Shown here: piece by piece, positions 35,580-44,599 of the stretch
Numbering within the stretch: the first letter of the stretch is position 1
How the letters are laid out: each line of letters starts with the position of its first letter
Origin: Acidobacteriota bacterium
GTDB taxonomy: Bacteria > Acidobacteriota > Blastocatellia > UBA7656
Assembly (NCBI GenBank): GCA_040754075.1
Contig: JBFMDH010000009.1
Span: 171,703-235,702, forward strand
Reading direction: 5' to 3'
Length of the DNA stretch: 64,000 nucleotides
Translations under genes and position numbers: made by a program
Notes under the pieces: model-generated
Told to the model about the DNA's origin: nothing
The model's input: the letters and a program-made list of their open reading frames with translations, nothing else
The model's database searches: none

Positions 35580-37862
35580 GCGATTAAAAGCATAGTCGGC
35601 GAAACCTTCCATGCTTGCCCAGAGCTTTTCGAGTTTATCGGTATCGTGACCGCGTTCGACCGCCTGGCGAGTGAATTTCTCTTTGTGTTTATCGAGTTCT
35701 TCGCGTTTCTTTTTACCCATGGCGCGGCGCACGAGGTCTGCTTCGCCGAGCGAATAACCGGCAAGGCGTTGAAACACCGCCATAATTTGCTCTTGATAGA
35801 CACAAATTCCAAGCGTATTGCCGAGCACGTCTTTGAGTTCCGGGAAATCATAACGCACCTTCTTTTTGCCATGCCGACGGTCGATGAAATCATCAACCAT
35901 GCCGCTGTCAATCGGACCCGGACGATAAAGGGCGTTTAATGCCGAGAGGTCTTCCAAGCCTTCGGGTTTTAATCGCCTGCATAAATCCTGCATCCCTGAG
36001 CCTTCAAACTGGAATATCGCTGAGGTGCGTCCGTCACAGAAAATCTGCAATGCCTCTTTGTCGTCAAGCGGAATGTTCGTGAGGTCAATGCGTTTGCCGG
36101 TTTCGCGTTCGATGGATTTCAAACAGTCTTCGATGATGGTGAGCGTCGTCAGCGCCAGAAAATCCATCTTCAACATGCCGGTCTTTTCGAGATCGGACAT
36201 CGAATACTGGGTGGTGATTTCATCGCGTGAAGTCTTCGAGATGGGGACGAGTTCATAAAGCGGACGCGGCGAAATCACCACGCCTGCGGCGTGAACGGAG
36301 GTATGGCGCGAACAGCCTTCCAAACGCTTGGCGATTTCGATGACGTTTTTGACGCGCTCGTCGCTTTCGATGGCTTTTTTGAGTTCGGGCACTTCTTTGA
36401 TTGCCTGTTCGATTGACACGTTGCGCCCGCGCACCGGCGGCGGAATCATCTTGGCGATTTTATCGACTTCGGCGTAAGGCATATCGAGGGCACGCCCGAC
36501 ATCTTTAATCGCCGCTTTCGACGCCATCGTCCCGAACGTCGCAATCATCGAAACGCGGTCGCGTCCATAATAATCCGTCACATAATCAATGACTTTCTGC
36601 CGCCCGTGGATGCAGAAATCAATATCAATATCAGGCATCGAAACGCGCTCAGGGTTGAGGAATCTTTCAAACAGCAGTTCATATTGCAACGGATCAATGT
36701 CGGTGATTTTCATGGCATACGCTACACAGCTTCCTGCAGCTGATCCACGTCCCGGGCCGACGGGGATGCTGTTTTGTTTGGCATAGCGAATGAAATCCCA
36801 GACGATTAAAAAGTAACCGGGAAAACCCATCTGAATGATCGTGGTAATTTCACGTTCGAGTCGCGCTTGATAATCGCTCAAATCATATTTTCTATCGGGA
36901 CGGTTTTTAATCGCTTCCCAACGCTCGGCAAGTCCATCGCGCGCGATTTTCGCAAAATAAGTATCGGTGGTGAAGCCATCGGGGACGCGATATTCCGGCA
37001 GGTGATTTTGTCCGAATGGCAGTTCCAAGTTGCACATTTCGGCAATCCGGACGGTATTCAAAATGGCTTCCGGTAAATCAACAAACAACCGTTGCATCTC
37101 TTCGGCGGTGCGAAAGTAGAATTGTTGCTCTTTGTATTTGACGCGGCGGGTTTCCGTATGGACTTTGCCCGCGCCGATGCAGACATGGATGTCGTGGGCT
37201 TTCCAATCTTCGCGCCACAGATAATGGCAATCGTTGGTGGCGACCAAAGGAATGCCGGTCTTGCGCGACAGTTCAATCATTCCGGGAATGACCGTGCCGA
37301 CCTCTTCTTCCAAATCATGATTTTGCACTTCGAGGTAGTAATTGCCTTTGCCGAAAATGTCTTCAAACTCTGTGGCGCGGCGCGCCGCTTCATCGAATTT
37401 ATCGGTCAGCAGAAGCGCCGACGGCACGCCCGACAGACAGGCAGAAAGCCCAATCAAGCCTTCTGAGTGGTCAGCTAAGAATTCTTTATCAATGCAGGGT
37501 TTGTAATAGAAACCTTCGGTATAGGAAAACGACGTGAGTTTGATGAGGTTTTGATAGCCTTTGAAATCTTTGGCGAGCAGAATGAGGTGATTTCTGCCGC
37601 GTTCGCCGGTGGTCGATTCGCCGCGGTCGGTCATTCTGCCTTTGGTGATGTATGCCTCGATGCCGATGATTGGCTTGATGCCGCTGCCTTTCATGGTGTT
37701 GTAAAACGATATTGCGCCGAACATATTGCCGTGGTCGGTGATGGCAACGGCGCGCGCCCCGGTTTCCTGTGCGCGTTTGGCGAGCGGTTTGATGCGAATC
37801 GCGCCGTCTAACAAGCTGTAATCGGTATGCAGGTGCAGGTGAACAAAATCTTTTTCATTCAT
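35229..37862 (-). CDS. dnaE: DNA polymerase III alpha subunit, N-terminal part ending in N-intein
   Basis: 877 residues; residues 1-761 are the N-extein and 762-877 the N-intein. A PHP domain opens the protein (FVHLHLHTDYSLLDG, 6-20; AITDHGNMFG). The polymerase palm has catalytic Asp residues in SMPDIDIDFCIHGR, then ASKAAIKDVGRALDMPY and GICVYQEQIMAVFQRLAGYS in the fingers. The protein replicates the chromosome once joined to its C-terminal part. The start at 37862 is preferred because the PHP motif begins there; the longer frame adds 32 residues without homology. A hairpin of eight-base repeats lies 39-118 bases upstream of the start. The divergent KAP gene starts 351 bases away. Confidence 0.94.
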   Translation of the reverse strand: MNEKDFVHLHLHTDYSLLDGAIRIKPLAKRAQETGARAVAITDHGNMFGAISFYNTMKGSGIKPIIGIEAYITKGRMTDRGESTTGERGRNHLILLAKDFKGYQNLIKLTSFSYTEGFYYKPCIDKEFLADHSEGLIGLSACLSGVPSALLLTDKFDEAARRATEFEDIFGKGNYYLEVQNHDLEEEVGTVIPGMIELSRKTGIPLVATNDCHYLWREDWKAHDIHVCIGAGKVHTETRRVKYKEQQFYFRTAEEMQRLFVDLPEAILNTVRIAEMCNLELPFGQNHLPEYRVPDGFTTDTYFAKIARDGLAERWEAIKNRPDRKYDLSDYQARLEREITTIIQMGFPGYFLIVWDFIRYAKQNSIPVGPGRGSAAGSCVAYAMKITDIDPLQYELLFERFLNPERVSMPDIDIDFCIHGRQKVIDYVTDYYGRDRVSMIATFGTMASKAAIKDVGRALDMPYAEVDKIAKMIPPPVRGRNVSIEQAIKEVPELKKAIESDERVKNVIEIAKRLEGCSRHTSVHAAGVVISPRPLYELVPISKTSRDEITTQYSMSDLEKTGMLKMDFLALTTLTIIEDCLKSIERETGKRIDLTNIPLDDKEALQIFCDGRTSAIFQFEGSGMQDLCRRLKPEGLEDLSALNALYRPGPIDSGMVDDFIDRRHGKKKVRYDFPELKDVLGNTLGICVYQEQIMAVFQRLAGYSLGEADLVRRAMGKKKREELDKHKEKFTRQAVERGHDTDKLEKLWASMEGFADYAFNRCLAADARIVDADSGHSVTIEQIANREVSTSHTFSFDGEQVIVNEIVEAFATGEKEVVEIETTDGRTLRCTMEHKFYTDEGYLPLREILERDLEIYFSEEVERYAPNSLEQTAHTGN

Positions 37863-37900
37863 AAACTTTCTCGTTGGTAAAAGGGCAATACCTTTAAGTG

Positions 37901-37980
37901 GAAGAGGTGAAAAGGTGAGAAGGTGAAGAGGTGAGAAAATGCAGACGCACCTCTTCACCTCTTCACCTCTTCACCTCTTC
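37901..37980. repeat. Long hairpin built of eight-base tandem units
   Basis: Four GAAGAGGT-type units (37901-37932) and four perfect ACCTCTTC units (37949-37980) form 32-base inverted arms with a 16-base loop and three mismatches. It lies in the dnaE leader. A related four-unit array occurs at 52311-52342. The rest of the 351-base gap (37863-38213) shows no gene. Confidence 0.7.
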
Positions 37981-38213
37981 ATCAACTTCGTGCCGCTGTG
38001 ATTTTCAATCAAAATTTTGCGTTGCGGATTATAGCCCAGAGAAAATCCGTGTGTACACCACAACTTGTGACTAACTTTTTTTCAGACTCAAGATATTGAC
38101 CGCCTTATAAATTTTTTTGTGGCGTAGAAAAGAGGTTTGCGGATATTATTGCCGCGGCTTCCAATTGCACTCAAACGGAATTAATAACAATCCATTCAGG
38201 ATAACTGACGCCT

Positions 38214-39683
38214 ATGATTAAAAATGATGAGCCTGTTTACGAGGATGCGCTTGGATATTACCCGAAAGTCAAAAATGTCGGGCATCGAATTCTCAGTTGC
38301 TCGCCGCCTTATGTGATTGGAGTTTGTGGATCTTGGGGCGCAGGCAAAACCAGCTTTCTCAAAATGCTTTGGGCGTATATGGGCGGCGAAATCGAGCAAA
38401 ACGATGGGAAGATAAAAAAAATATCTGAGGAATTGCATTGGGAGTGGTTTGCAGAGACGAGAACCGCTTTTGATGATTTAAGGAAAAAGAAAGATATTGA
38501 ACTCATCTGGTTTAACCCGTGGCAACATCAGTTTGAATCAAGCCCGCTTGTTGCACTGCTTAACGAAATCCGTCAGCACTTCAGTATTACACGCAAACTA
38601 TTTAACCAAGCCGGCAAAATCGCCGATGTTACGACCCATTCTTTGCTTAACTCAATGGGCGAGATTGCCAAGAACCTAAAACTCCCGCTACCTTCCGCTA
38701 AGACCGTGATGGAACGCGGGCGTGAATATGAAGACGAAAATTTCTTGACTGCACTCGGTTCACAACGCTTCCGAGATTTTTTTGAAAATGCCATTTCAAG
38801 TATTACCAAAGGCAGAGGATTGCTGGTCATTTTTATTGATGACCTTGATCGTTGCGAGGGCGAAATATCCTATCGCTTGCTTGAGTCGCTAAAACTTTAT
38901 CTCAATGCGCGCAATTGCGTTTATGTTCTCGGCATTGACCAACAGCATCTTGAAAACTCCGTTGCCAAAGCCTTGTCCAGTGAAAAAGAGACTTGGCGTT
39001 ATCGCCCGTTGGCTCGCGATTATTTGAGCAAGATGTTTCAAAGCGTATTCCATTTACCCGTTCCACGTGCGACTCATACCTACATCGAACAAATGCTTGA
39101 TTTCAAGGACGAGGAATTAAAAAAACGGTTGGCTGAACTTTTTGGATTTCAAGATACTGAACGAAAGAAATTGATTGAAACATTGAATAACAATCTGCCG
39201 CGCAATCCGCGTAAGATTAAATCATTCATTGCTTCATGGAAACTTTTTCTTGATGCGCTTCCGGCTTTACCCAACCAGCAAAAACTTGATTGGCGATTAA
39301 CTTTGGTTTTGCAATATCTGGCGCAATTCGAGGAACCTCTGTTTCGTAAAATCGAACAATCCCCAGCTTTTTATAGCGATGAATTGGTGAAATTCTGTCA
39401 GCAAGGTTATAGCCCGCATCCACTTTTCGATGGATTAGAGTTGCCTTACGGTACGCAACAATCGCCATCCGAAAGCGACAAATCCGGTAGTCTCAGCGGC
39501 GGCTCTTCGGCAGCAACTCCGACAACCGATTCGGCGAAAAAGGATGAGCCAAAACGTTTGCCGGAACCGCGCATTTTTTGGATTAGCGGTATCGTTAAGG
39601 AATTGGCTAAAGAAGTCGGTGCCAAGATGGATGAAAAGGTTATTTTGCTGCATCTGTTGCATAGCGGCGGTAAGTTGCAGTAA
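38214..39683 (+). CDS. KAP family P-loop NTPase
   Basis: 489 residues. Walker A is GSWGAGKTS (39-47), WFNPWQHQF (99-107) is the family-typical segment after the insert, and Walker B is VIFIDDLDRC (205-214). LLESLKLYLNARNCVYVLGID is the following sensor region. KAP NTPases belong to the STAND class and are often membrane-linked, but no membrane segment is visible here. A Ser/Asp-rich linker (about 417-450) separates a short C-terminal domain. KAP proteins include phage-exclusion proteins, so a defence role is plausible. The NACHT gene begins 19 bases later on the same strand. The ATG has only a weak AGGA site 13 bases upstream. Confidence 0.9.
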   Translation: MIKNDEPVYEDALGYYPKVKNVGHRILSCSPPYVIGVCGSWGAGKTSFLKMLWAYMGGEIEQNDGKIKKISEELHWEWFAETRTAFDDLRKKKDIELIWFNPWQHQFESSPLVALLNEIRQHFSITRKLFNQAGKIADVTTHSLLNSMGEIAKNLKLPLPSAKTVMERGREYEDENFLTALGSQRFRDFFENAISSITKGRGLLVIFIDDLDRCEGEISYRLLESLKLYLNARNCVYVLGIDQQHLENSVAKALSSEKETWRYRPLARDYLSKMFQSVFHLPVPRATHTYIEQMLDFKDEELKKRLAELFGFQDTERKKLIETLNNNLPRNPRKIKSFIASWKLFLDALPALPNQQKLDWRLTLVLQYLAQFEEPLFRKIEQSPAFYSDELVKFCQQGYSPHPLFDGLELPYGTQQSPSESDKSGSLSGGSSAATPTTDSAKKDEPKRLPEPRIFWISGIVKELAKEVGAKMDEKVILLHLLHSGGKLQ

Positions 39684-39702
39684 TAACTAATCAGGTAAAA
39701 CA

Positions 39703-42630
39703 ATGTCGAATGTTTTAAAAAAAGATATTGCTGGGGATTATGCTCTGCGTCTATCGTGGCGTTATCAGGATATAGATTTTCTCGGCTTGCCTAATCTGAA
39801 AGACAACCCTACTGTTAGGCTCGATGATATTTATGTGCCTTTGCGTGTAACTTGGGATAACCGACGCGACCCCAAGCAAAAGCCGCTTTATATCCCCGAA
39901 GCGTTGGAACAACGCGCCGCAGAAAATATCCGCCATCTGGTGGTGCTTGGTGATCCGGGCAGCGGGAAATCCACCCTGGTTAAAGTTATTGTTTCGGCTT
40001 TCGGACGGTCGGCAAATTCATCGTTTAAAAGAATGTTTGGCGAATTGCTCCCCGTGCCGATTATCTTGCGCGATTACAAAGACAAAGTTCGCAAATGGAA
40101 AAAGCCCGAAGATATGTTGCACGATTTCATTGCTACGCTCGATGCGGAAATCCGCGGCGACATCTCAACTGAGTGGTTGTTTGAACAATTGCGCGACGGG
40201 CAAGGCTTTTTGTTGCTTGACGGGTTGGATGAAATTGGCAATGTCGAAGACCGTAAACATCTTCGTGATAAGGTTGTGAAACCTCTGCTCAAAGAAATAA
40301 CCCGGAGCTATGCGATTTTGACCAGTCGCATTGTTGGGTACGATGAAGTTCCGTTTGAACACAGAGGGATTAAAAAAATTCCGCTGGTGGACGATGAAGG
40401 CGAGCCATTATGGGAACCTTTTGGAATCGTTCGTTGCTACGTTGCTCCCTTTGCAGATGAAGATATCGAACAGTTCATCGTTCGTTGGTACAAAGCTCGT
40501 GAACCGCTGCCCGAAAGACAACAGGCAGGCATTGAATCTTTCAAACGCGCGCTCAGTCAAAACGACCGCGTTCGCAGGCTGGCGGAAAACCCACTGCTGC
40601 TGACATTGATGGCGTTGGTGCATCGTGTGACGGCAAATCTGCCATCAGGTCGCGTCAAACTTTATGACAAAATCGTTGAAGCTTTTCTGGAAACCATTCA
40701 GATTTATCGCCAGTTTGGAACACCCGCAACGCTTGATGAAATGAAACGCTGGCTTGCGAAAGTCGGCTGGCAAATGCAGAACCGGCGTTATGAATCCCTG
40801 AACAAAGATGAAGATTTATGGGTTCATCGTGACGTGGTTTTGCGCTGGCTGACGGAAGCGATTGAGGAAGAACGCGGCACAAGCAGGGCGAAAGAGGATG
40901 CAGAAAAATTTTTGGATTATGTGGCACGCCGTAGCGGGTTACTGATTCCGCGCGGACCTGAGCATTTCGCATTTGTGCATTTGACCTTTCAGGAATATTT
41001 CGCGGCGTTCGAGTTGCGTGGCATGGTTCGCCGCTTTGATGAGCTTGCTGAAATTTGCGCCAAGTTAGCTTCGCAACGTATATGGCATGAAACCTTGAAT
41101 CTGCTTTTTGAGATGCTCACAGAGTTTTCAGGAGCCTGCAACGATTTGTTCGATGAAATTAAGAATAAGACGGCAAGTAATGTCAAAACGAAAGAGACCG
41201 CCGTTGAACTCTTCTCTACCTTGTTGCTTGACGAAGATAACGGGCTGAGTCGCGCCAAGCAGCAAGAAGCTTGCGAAGTTGTTTTAGCATTCGTTTGCCA
41301 AAATTATAGCGAAGCCGTCATTAAAAACTTGCGAAATTTTTCCGAACCTGCAAGTCGTCAGGTGAATGACTGGTTTAAGCGACGGCTTGAAACCGTAACT
41401 CCCAGCCGTCTGCTGGGGCACAGTTTCTTCCTGATTGGCGGTGAATTATTTGAGAATTGGCATGAGACGTTGTGGACCTGGGTTAATACAAGAGAGGAGA
41501 TCGAGCTTGATGATTTGCAGTTTGCACAAATAATGCTCATTGAGGCGCGAGACCTCGAAACCTACCGACAGGTTTGCCTTTGGGGAATCGAAAAGCTACC
41601 GCTGGATGTTTGGTTGCGCAACATTATAACTTATGACCTTAACTTAGCCGACATTTATCGATTCGAGATTTACTCGAACCATACCGATTCCCCCAGACAT
41701 CGTTTATTGGTCGAAGCCAGTTGCCTAAACGCTATTTGTAAGCCTCAAATTTTCAAATTTATTGTCTATATGCTGGGGCTCGCACGAACGCACGCTCTGA
41801 CGCGAAGTAGTGCGCGTGAGTGCCAGCGCGCACTAACCCGCACACTGGCACTTGCGCACAGACGCGCACTGGCGAGCGTCTTGGCGAGCGAGCGCACTCT
41901 CGCACTAACGAGCGAGCGAACGCGTGCACTGGCGCGCGTCCTGGCGAGCGAGAGAGCGCGCGTCCTGGCGAGTGTCCTGGTGCGCGCGCGCTCGCGCGAT
42001 TTGTCGCGCAATCTGGTGAGCAGTGCGCGTTCGCGCGCACTTTTGAGAGCGCGCGCTCGCGCACGAGCGTTAGCGGGTGATTTGGCGAGCACACTAGTGA
42101 GGACGCAACGTCCAAACGTGCAAATCAAAGCGGCGCATAAAGTATTCGTCGTAGCCGAGTGGATATTTTTTGCCCCCGAAGTCTTCGACGAAGAAGGCGA
42201 TGAGGTAATTAACCAGTTGCAAAAACTTACTCAAGCAAATGACGATTGGACGCGGCTACAAGCGCTGTCGGCATTGCTTTTGCTCGGCGAAGGCTCTCTC
42301 ACAATGTGCAACGAACGAAACCTCTTGCTTGAAAAAGGTATCAAGCATAGCCAGAGCTTTACTTTTCCCATAGAGTTTCGTTCAGAAACTGAATCCAAAG
42401 AATTTATTAATCGTTTGCCCAGATTGCTTGAAATTGTTTGTTTGCATGACCCCGATGATATTTGGCTGCGCCCCGAACTCTTTGACGCCTCGCGCCCCGA
42501 ATCAAAATATTTTCTCTCCAAGCCTCGTGAATTTTTTGTGCTCGCCGCCGAAGCGCTTGACCCTGAGCACGAAACCGAATTGTGGAAATGGCGCGAAGCA
42601 CAGGAAGAAAAGATACGTTCAACCCAATAA
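39703..42630 (+). CDS. NACHT-domain STAND NTPase with Arg/Ala/Leu-rich repeats
   Basis: 975 residues. NACHT features are VVLGDPGSGKST (80-91, Walker A), FLLLDGLDEIGN (169-180, Walker B with the DGLDE typical of NACHT), AILTSRIVGYDE and FAHLTFQEYFAAFELR-like FVHLTFQEYFAAFEL (arm region). A helical region follows to about 690. Residues about 693-803 are low-complexity repeats rich in Arg, Ala, Leu and Ser (ASERARVLASVLVRAR), encoded by GCGC-rich DNA with tandem similarity. A C-terminal helical domain (about 803-975) follows. Bacterial NACHT proteins are known antiphage sensors. This one lies 19 bases after a KAP NTPase gene and likely forms an operon with it. The sensor ligand and effector activity are not visible. 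Confidence 0.9.
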   Translation: MSNVLKKDIAGDYALRLSWRYQDIDFLGLPNLKDNPTVRLDDIYVPLRVTWDNRRDPKQKPLYIPEALEQRAAENIRHLVVLGDPGSGKSTLVKVIVSAFGRSANSSFKRMFGELLPVPIILRDYKDKVRKWKKPEDMLHDFIATLDAEIRGDISTEWLFEQLRDGQGFLLLDGLDEIGNVEDRKHLRDKVVKPLLKEITRSYAILTSRIVGYDEVPFEHRGIKKIPLVDDEGEPLWEPFGIVRCYVAPFADEDIEQFIVRWYKAREPLPERQQAGIESFKRALSQNDRVRRLAENPLLLTLMALVHRVTANLPSGRVKLYDKIVEAFLETIQIYRQFGTPATLDEMKRWLAKVGWQMQNRRYESLNKDEDLWVHRDVVLRWLTEAIEEERGTSRAKEDAEKFLDYVARRSGLLIPRGPEHFAFVHLTFQEYFAAFELRGMVRRFDELAEICAKLASQRIWHETLNLLFEMLTEFSGACNDLFDEIKNKTASNVKTKETAVELFSTLLLDEDNGLSRAKQQEACEVVLAFVCQNYSEAVIKNLRNFSEPASRQVNDWFKRRLETVTPSRLLGHSFFLIGGELFENWHETLWTWVNTREEIELDDLQFAQIMLIEARDLETYRQVCLWGIEKLPLDVWLRNIITYDLNLADIYRFEIYSNHTDSPRHRLLVEASCLNAICKPQIFKFIVYMLGLARTHALTRSSARECQRALTRTLALAHRRALASVLASERTLALTSERTRALARVLASERARVLASVLVRARSRDLSRNLVSSARSRALLRARARARALAGDLASTLVRTQRPNVQIKAAHKVFVVAEWIFFAPEVFDEEGDEVINQLQKLTQANDDWTRLQALSALLLLGEGSLTMCNERNLLLEKGIKHSQSFTFPIEFRSETESKEFINRLPRLLEIVCLHDPDDIWLRPELFDASRPESKYFLSKPREFFVLAAEALDPEHETELWKWREAQEEKIRSTQ
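41780..42110 (+). repeat. Degenerate GCGC-rich tandem repeat inside the NACHT gene
   Basis: About 330 bases of loosely periodic sequence with words such as CTGGCGAGCGAGCG and GCGCGCGT, encoding Arg/Ala/Leu/Ser repeats. Long open frames exist on both strands across this interval because of the composition, but only the NACHT frame continues into recognisable protein on either side. Confidence 0.75.
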
Positions 42631-43021
42631 CCACGCTCAATTTTAACGCCAATTCAAATCTATTAAACGCCTGAACTTCATTTCTTGGACACCATCAATC
42701 GGCTACAGCCGGTTGCACAAGGGGTTGGTGACGGCGTTTGGCTTCTCTGAGCATTGCGTGCAGGCATTCGGCGGCGAGTCCATGCAGCATCAAACGAAAA
42801 CCCGCGCCGATAGTTGTCAGCGGAACCATTGGGTGTTTGTTATTCACGAGGGTGGGATATTTCAGCACATTAGAATTTTTGCGACATACAAGGTAACGAT
42901 TTCATCAAGCCGCAAAGAATTCGAGACACACAGAAATCGTCATCGGTTGTCGTGCGACAGGTTTTTAAATTTTCCAGCGTGGGACATAGAAGTAGCAAAT
43001 TTTTCGGAATTACGAAATCTT
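42631..43021. other. Intergenic stretch after the KAP-NACHT cassette
   Basis: 391 bases between convergent genes. One short minus-strand frame with protein-like composition lies at 42695-42829. No terminator with a U-tract and no integrase or attachment-site signature was seen. Confidence 0.45.
42695..42829 (-). CDS. Possible small ORF or gene remnant
   Basis: 44 codons beginning MVPLTTIGAGFRLML and containing HGLAAECLHAMLREAKRRH, a plausible amphipathic helix. The frame is open about 22 codons further upstream. No Shine-Dalgarno site or known family was found. It could be a fragment left by insertion of the neighbouring cassette. Low certainty. Confidence 0.22.
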   Translation of the reverse strand: MVPLTTIGAGFRLMLHGLAAECLHAMLREAKRRHQPLVQPAVAD

Positions 43022-44359
43022 TCACCAGGCGATGAGTTGCGGATAGAAGCCCAGGAGATTTTCTTCATTGAGTTCTGTCCATTTGCGGCGGGTTTTGCCT
43101 TCGTAAGGTTTGCCGCGCATGGCTTCGCGCATGGCATCAATCACCGTGGCGCTGACGCCTGCATCACTGAGCGTCGCGAGTCCTGCCGGCGATAAATCGA
43201 AATAACGCGATTTGAAATTCAACAGGCGTTTGGCAACCTCGCTTTCATCTGCGCCGCTTCTCAGCCAGGTGATGATGGTGTTGTTATTGACGAATTCATT
43301 GTTGCCAAAGCGTTTTTGAATGTCGCTGATTAATAAAGATTCAATCTTTTTGCGTCGTTCGCCGGTTTCATAAGCCCTGACATTGCTGTCGATTTTTTGA
43401 TAAGCGGCAAGCAAATCCTCTACACGTCTAAGGCTGGTGTGCAACTCCGCTTCACCGGAATGTTTTTGTCTGGCATCGCGATAGACCTTCGCCGCGAGTT
43501 CAAGATAATCTCTGGTGGGCTGCAAAAACGGCGTTTCATAAGCCAAGCCTTCATAAGCGACGCCGAGCGCGTATAACCGATAGGCTTCATCAGATGAATT
43601 TTTGAATGGCGGCAACGCATTTAATTCTTTAAGCGCCGAGTTCCACAAACCGTTTTGCAAGAGGTCACTCACGCGCCTGAGTTTACCGCGCGGCAAAGCG
43701 ACGGTCACCGCTTGAAAATCAATGACGAAACGCGAAGCGATGAGCATCGTCAGATTTTTTATCATCGCCTGATAGAGCGTATGGGTTGAAGGGGGTCGTT
43801 CTACGAAGCCGTCGCGAAAATCCACCGTGAGGGTATCCGCATCCAGAGTCTTTCCGGTCAACGCATCTTTGGTTTCGTAATTAGCCGTCAGATGGCCTTC
43901 TAAAATAGTGAGTGTGAACGGTTCATAAACGATGCCCGGGATCGCCACTTCGACGCTGTTGCCCGCCGCATCAACTTCTCTGCTCGTCCCGACAGTGCCT
44001 TGCACGGCGCGCGAGCGGGTTTCGTATTGTGAAAAAGCTGTGAGTTCCGTGATGGTGCAGGAGATGATGGTTTCCGGTCTGTAGGCAGCCAGTTTGAACC
44101 GCCGGTCATAATTGGCAAGCGATTTTTCGATGCCGTCTTTGATTTGCCGCAGATGGTCTGAGCGAATGAGCGCGGTAGTCGAAACTTTGACGGCGAAATT
44201 GGCGCCGACGGGAAAGACGCGCGGCGCTTGTTTGGGATAGAGCACCATGCGGTTTTTGCGCGACCCCAAGCCTTGCGCGAGAGTTTGACTTGGCAAGAGC
44301 ACAGTCGAGGCGACCAGCACAGTCAAAACGAACACCAAATTAATAGAGAGCTTATTCAT
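43022..44359 (-). CDS. Secreted TPR-like protein, paralogue of the next gene
   Basis: 445 residues with a signal peptide (about 8-29, ending TLAQG). The N-terminal beta-rich domain (about 40-200) is followed by a TPR-like helical part (EAYRLYALGVAYEGLAYE, about 245-262; YRDARQKHSGEAEL). The C-terminal helical motif is YFDLSPAGLATLSDAGVSATVIDAMREAM. It shares order and many residues with the protein at 44600-45976 (both have GVAYEGLA and a KYFDLS/RYFDLS...GVS..VID.MR motif), showing tandem duplication. The pair is separated by 240 bases holding a long hairpin. Function is unknown; exported lipoprotein-like assembly factors are one possibility. No membrane anchor or Cys lipobox is seen. Confidence 0.78.
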   Translation of the reverse strand: MNKLSINLVFVLTVLVASTVLLPSQTLAQGLGSRKNRMVLYPKQAPRVFPVGANFAVKVSTTALIRSDHLRQIKDGIEKSLANYDRRFKLAAYRPETIISCTITELTAFSQYETRSRAVQGTVGTSREVDAAGNSVEVAIPGIVYEPFTLTILEGHLTANYETKDALTGKTLDADTLTVDFRDGFVERPPSTHTLYQAMIKNLTMLIASRFVIDFQAVTVALPRGKLRRVSDLLQNGLWNSALKELNALPPFKNSSDEAYRLYALGVAYEGLAYETPFLQPTRDYLELAAKVYRDARQKHSGEAELHTSLRRVEDLLAAYQKIDSNVRAYETGERRKKIESLLISDIQKRFGNNEFVNNNTIITWLRSGADESEVAKRLLNFKSRYFDLSPAGLATLSDAGVSATVIDAMREAMRGKPYEGKTRRKWTELNEENLLGFYPQLIAW

Positions 44360-44489
44360 GTCGAAAACAGCCTTTGGTATTTGAGAGCCTCATTGCCTGT
44401 TTATAGCTCTCGCCGAACGCTTCTTGTCACATAATAAAGCACAACCGCCAGGCGATTCGCAACATTAAGGAAAACTTGGGACAACCCTA

Positions 44490-44559
44490 GCAGTAGCCCG
44501 ACCGTGAGGGAGGGCTTAGCGTCCAATGCCTAAGCCCTCCCTCACGGTCGGGCTACTGC
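44490..44559. terminator. Perfect 30-base inverted repeat between the paralogues
   Basis: The 30-base arm at 44490-44519 (starts GCAGTAGCCCGACC) is perfectly complementary to 44530-44559, with a ten-base loop. It lies 40 bases past the stop of the 44600 gene on the minus strand, so it would fold into a strong hairpin in that transcript. The absence of a U-tract and the length make a dispersed palindromic repeat an alternative to a terminator. Confidence 0.6.
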
Positions 44560-44599
44560 CTTCGCCAACCACGACTGTACCAACCTCTTGCACTTTGGT

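Noticed and set aside
41759..42128. Arg-rich frames on the minus strand opposite the NACHT repeat tract
   Set aside because: Produced by the GCGC-rich repeats; only the plus-strand frame continues into recognisable NACHT protein.
42713..43195. 160-codon plus-strand frame after the NACHT gene
   Set aside because: It overlaps the conserved 3' end of the 43022 gene on the opposite strand and has no recognised content.
44490..44559. CRISPR-like repeat
   Set aside because: A single palindrome with no spaced repeats; no array or cas genes in the window.
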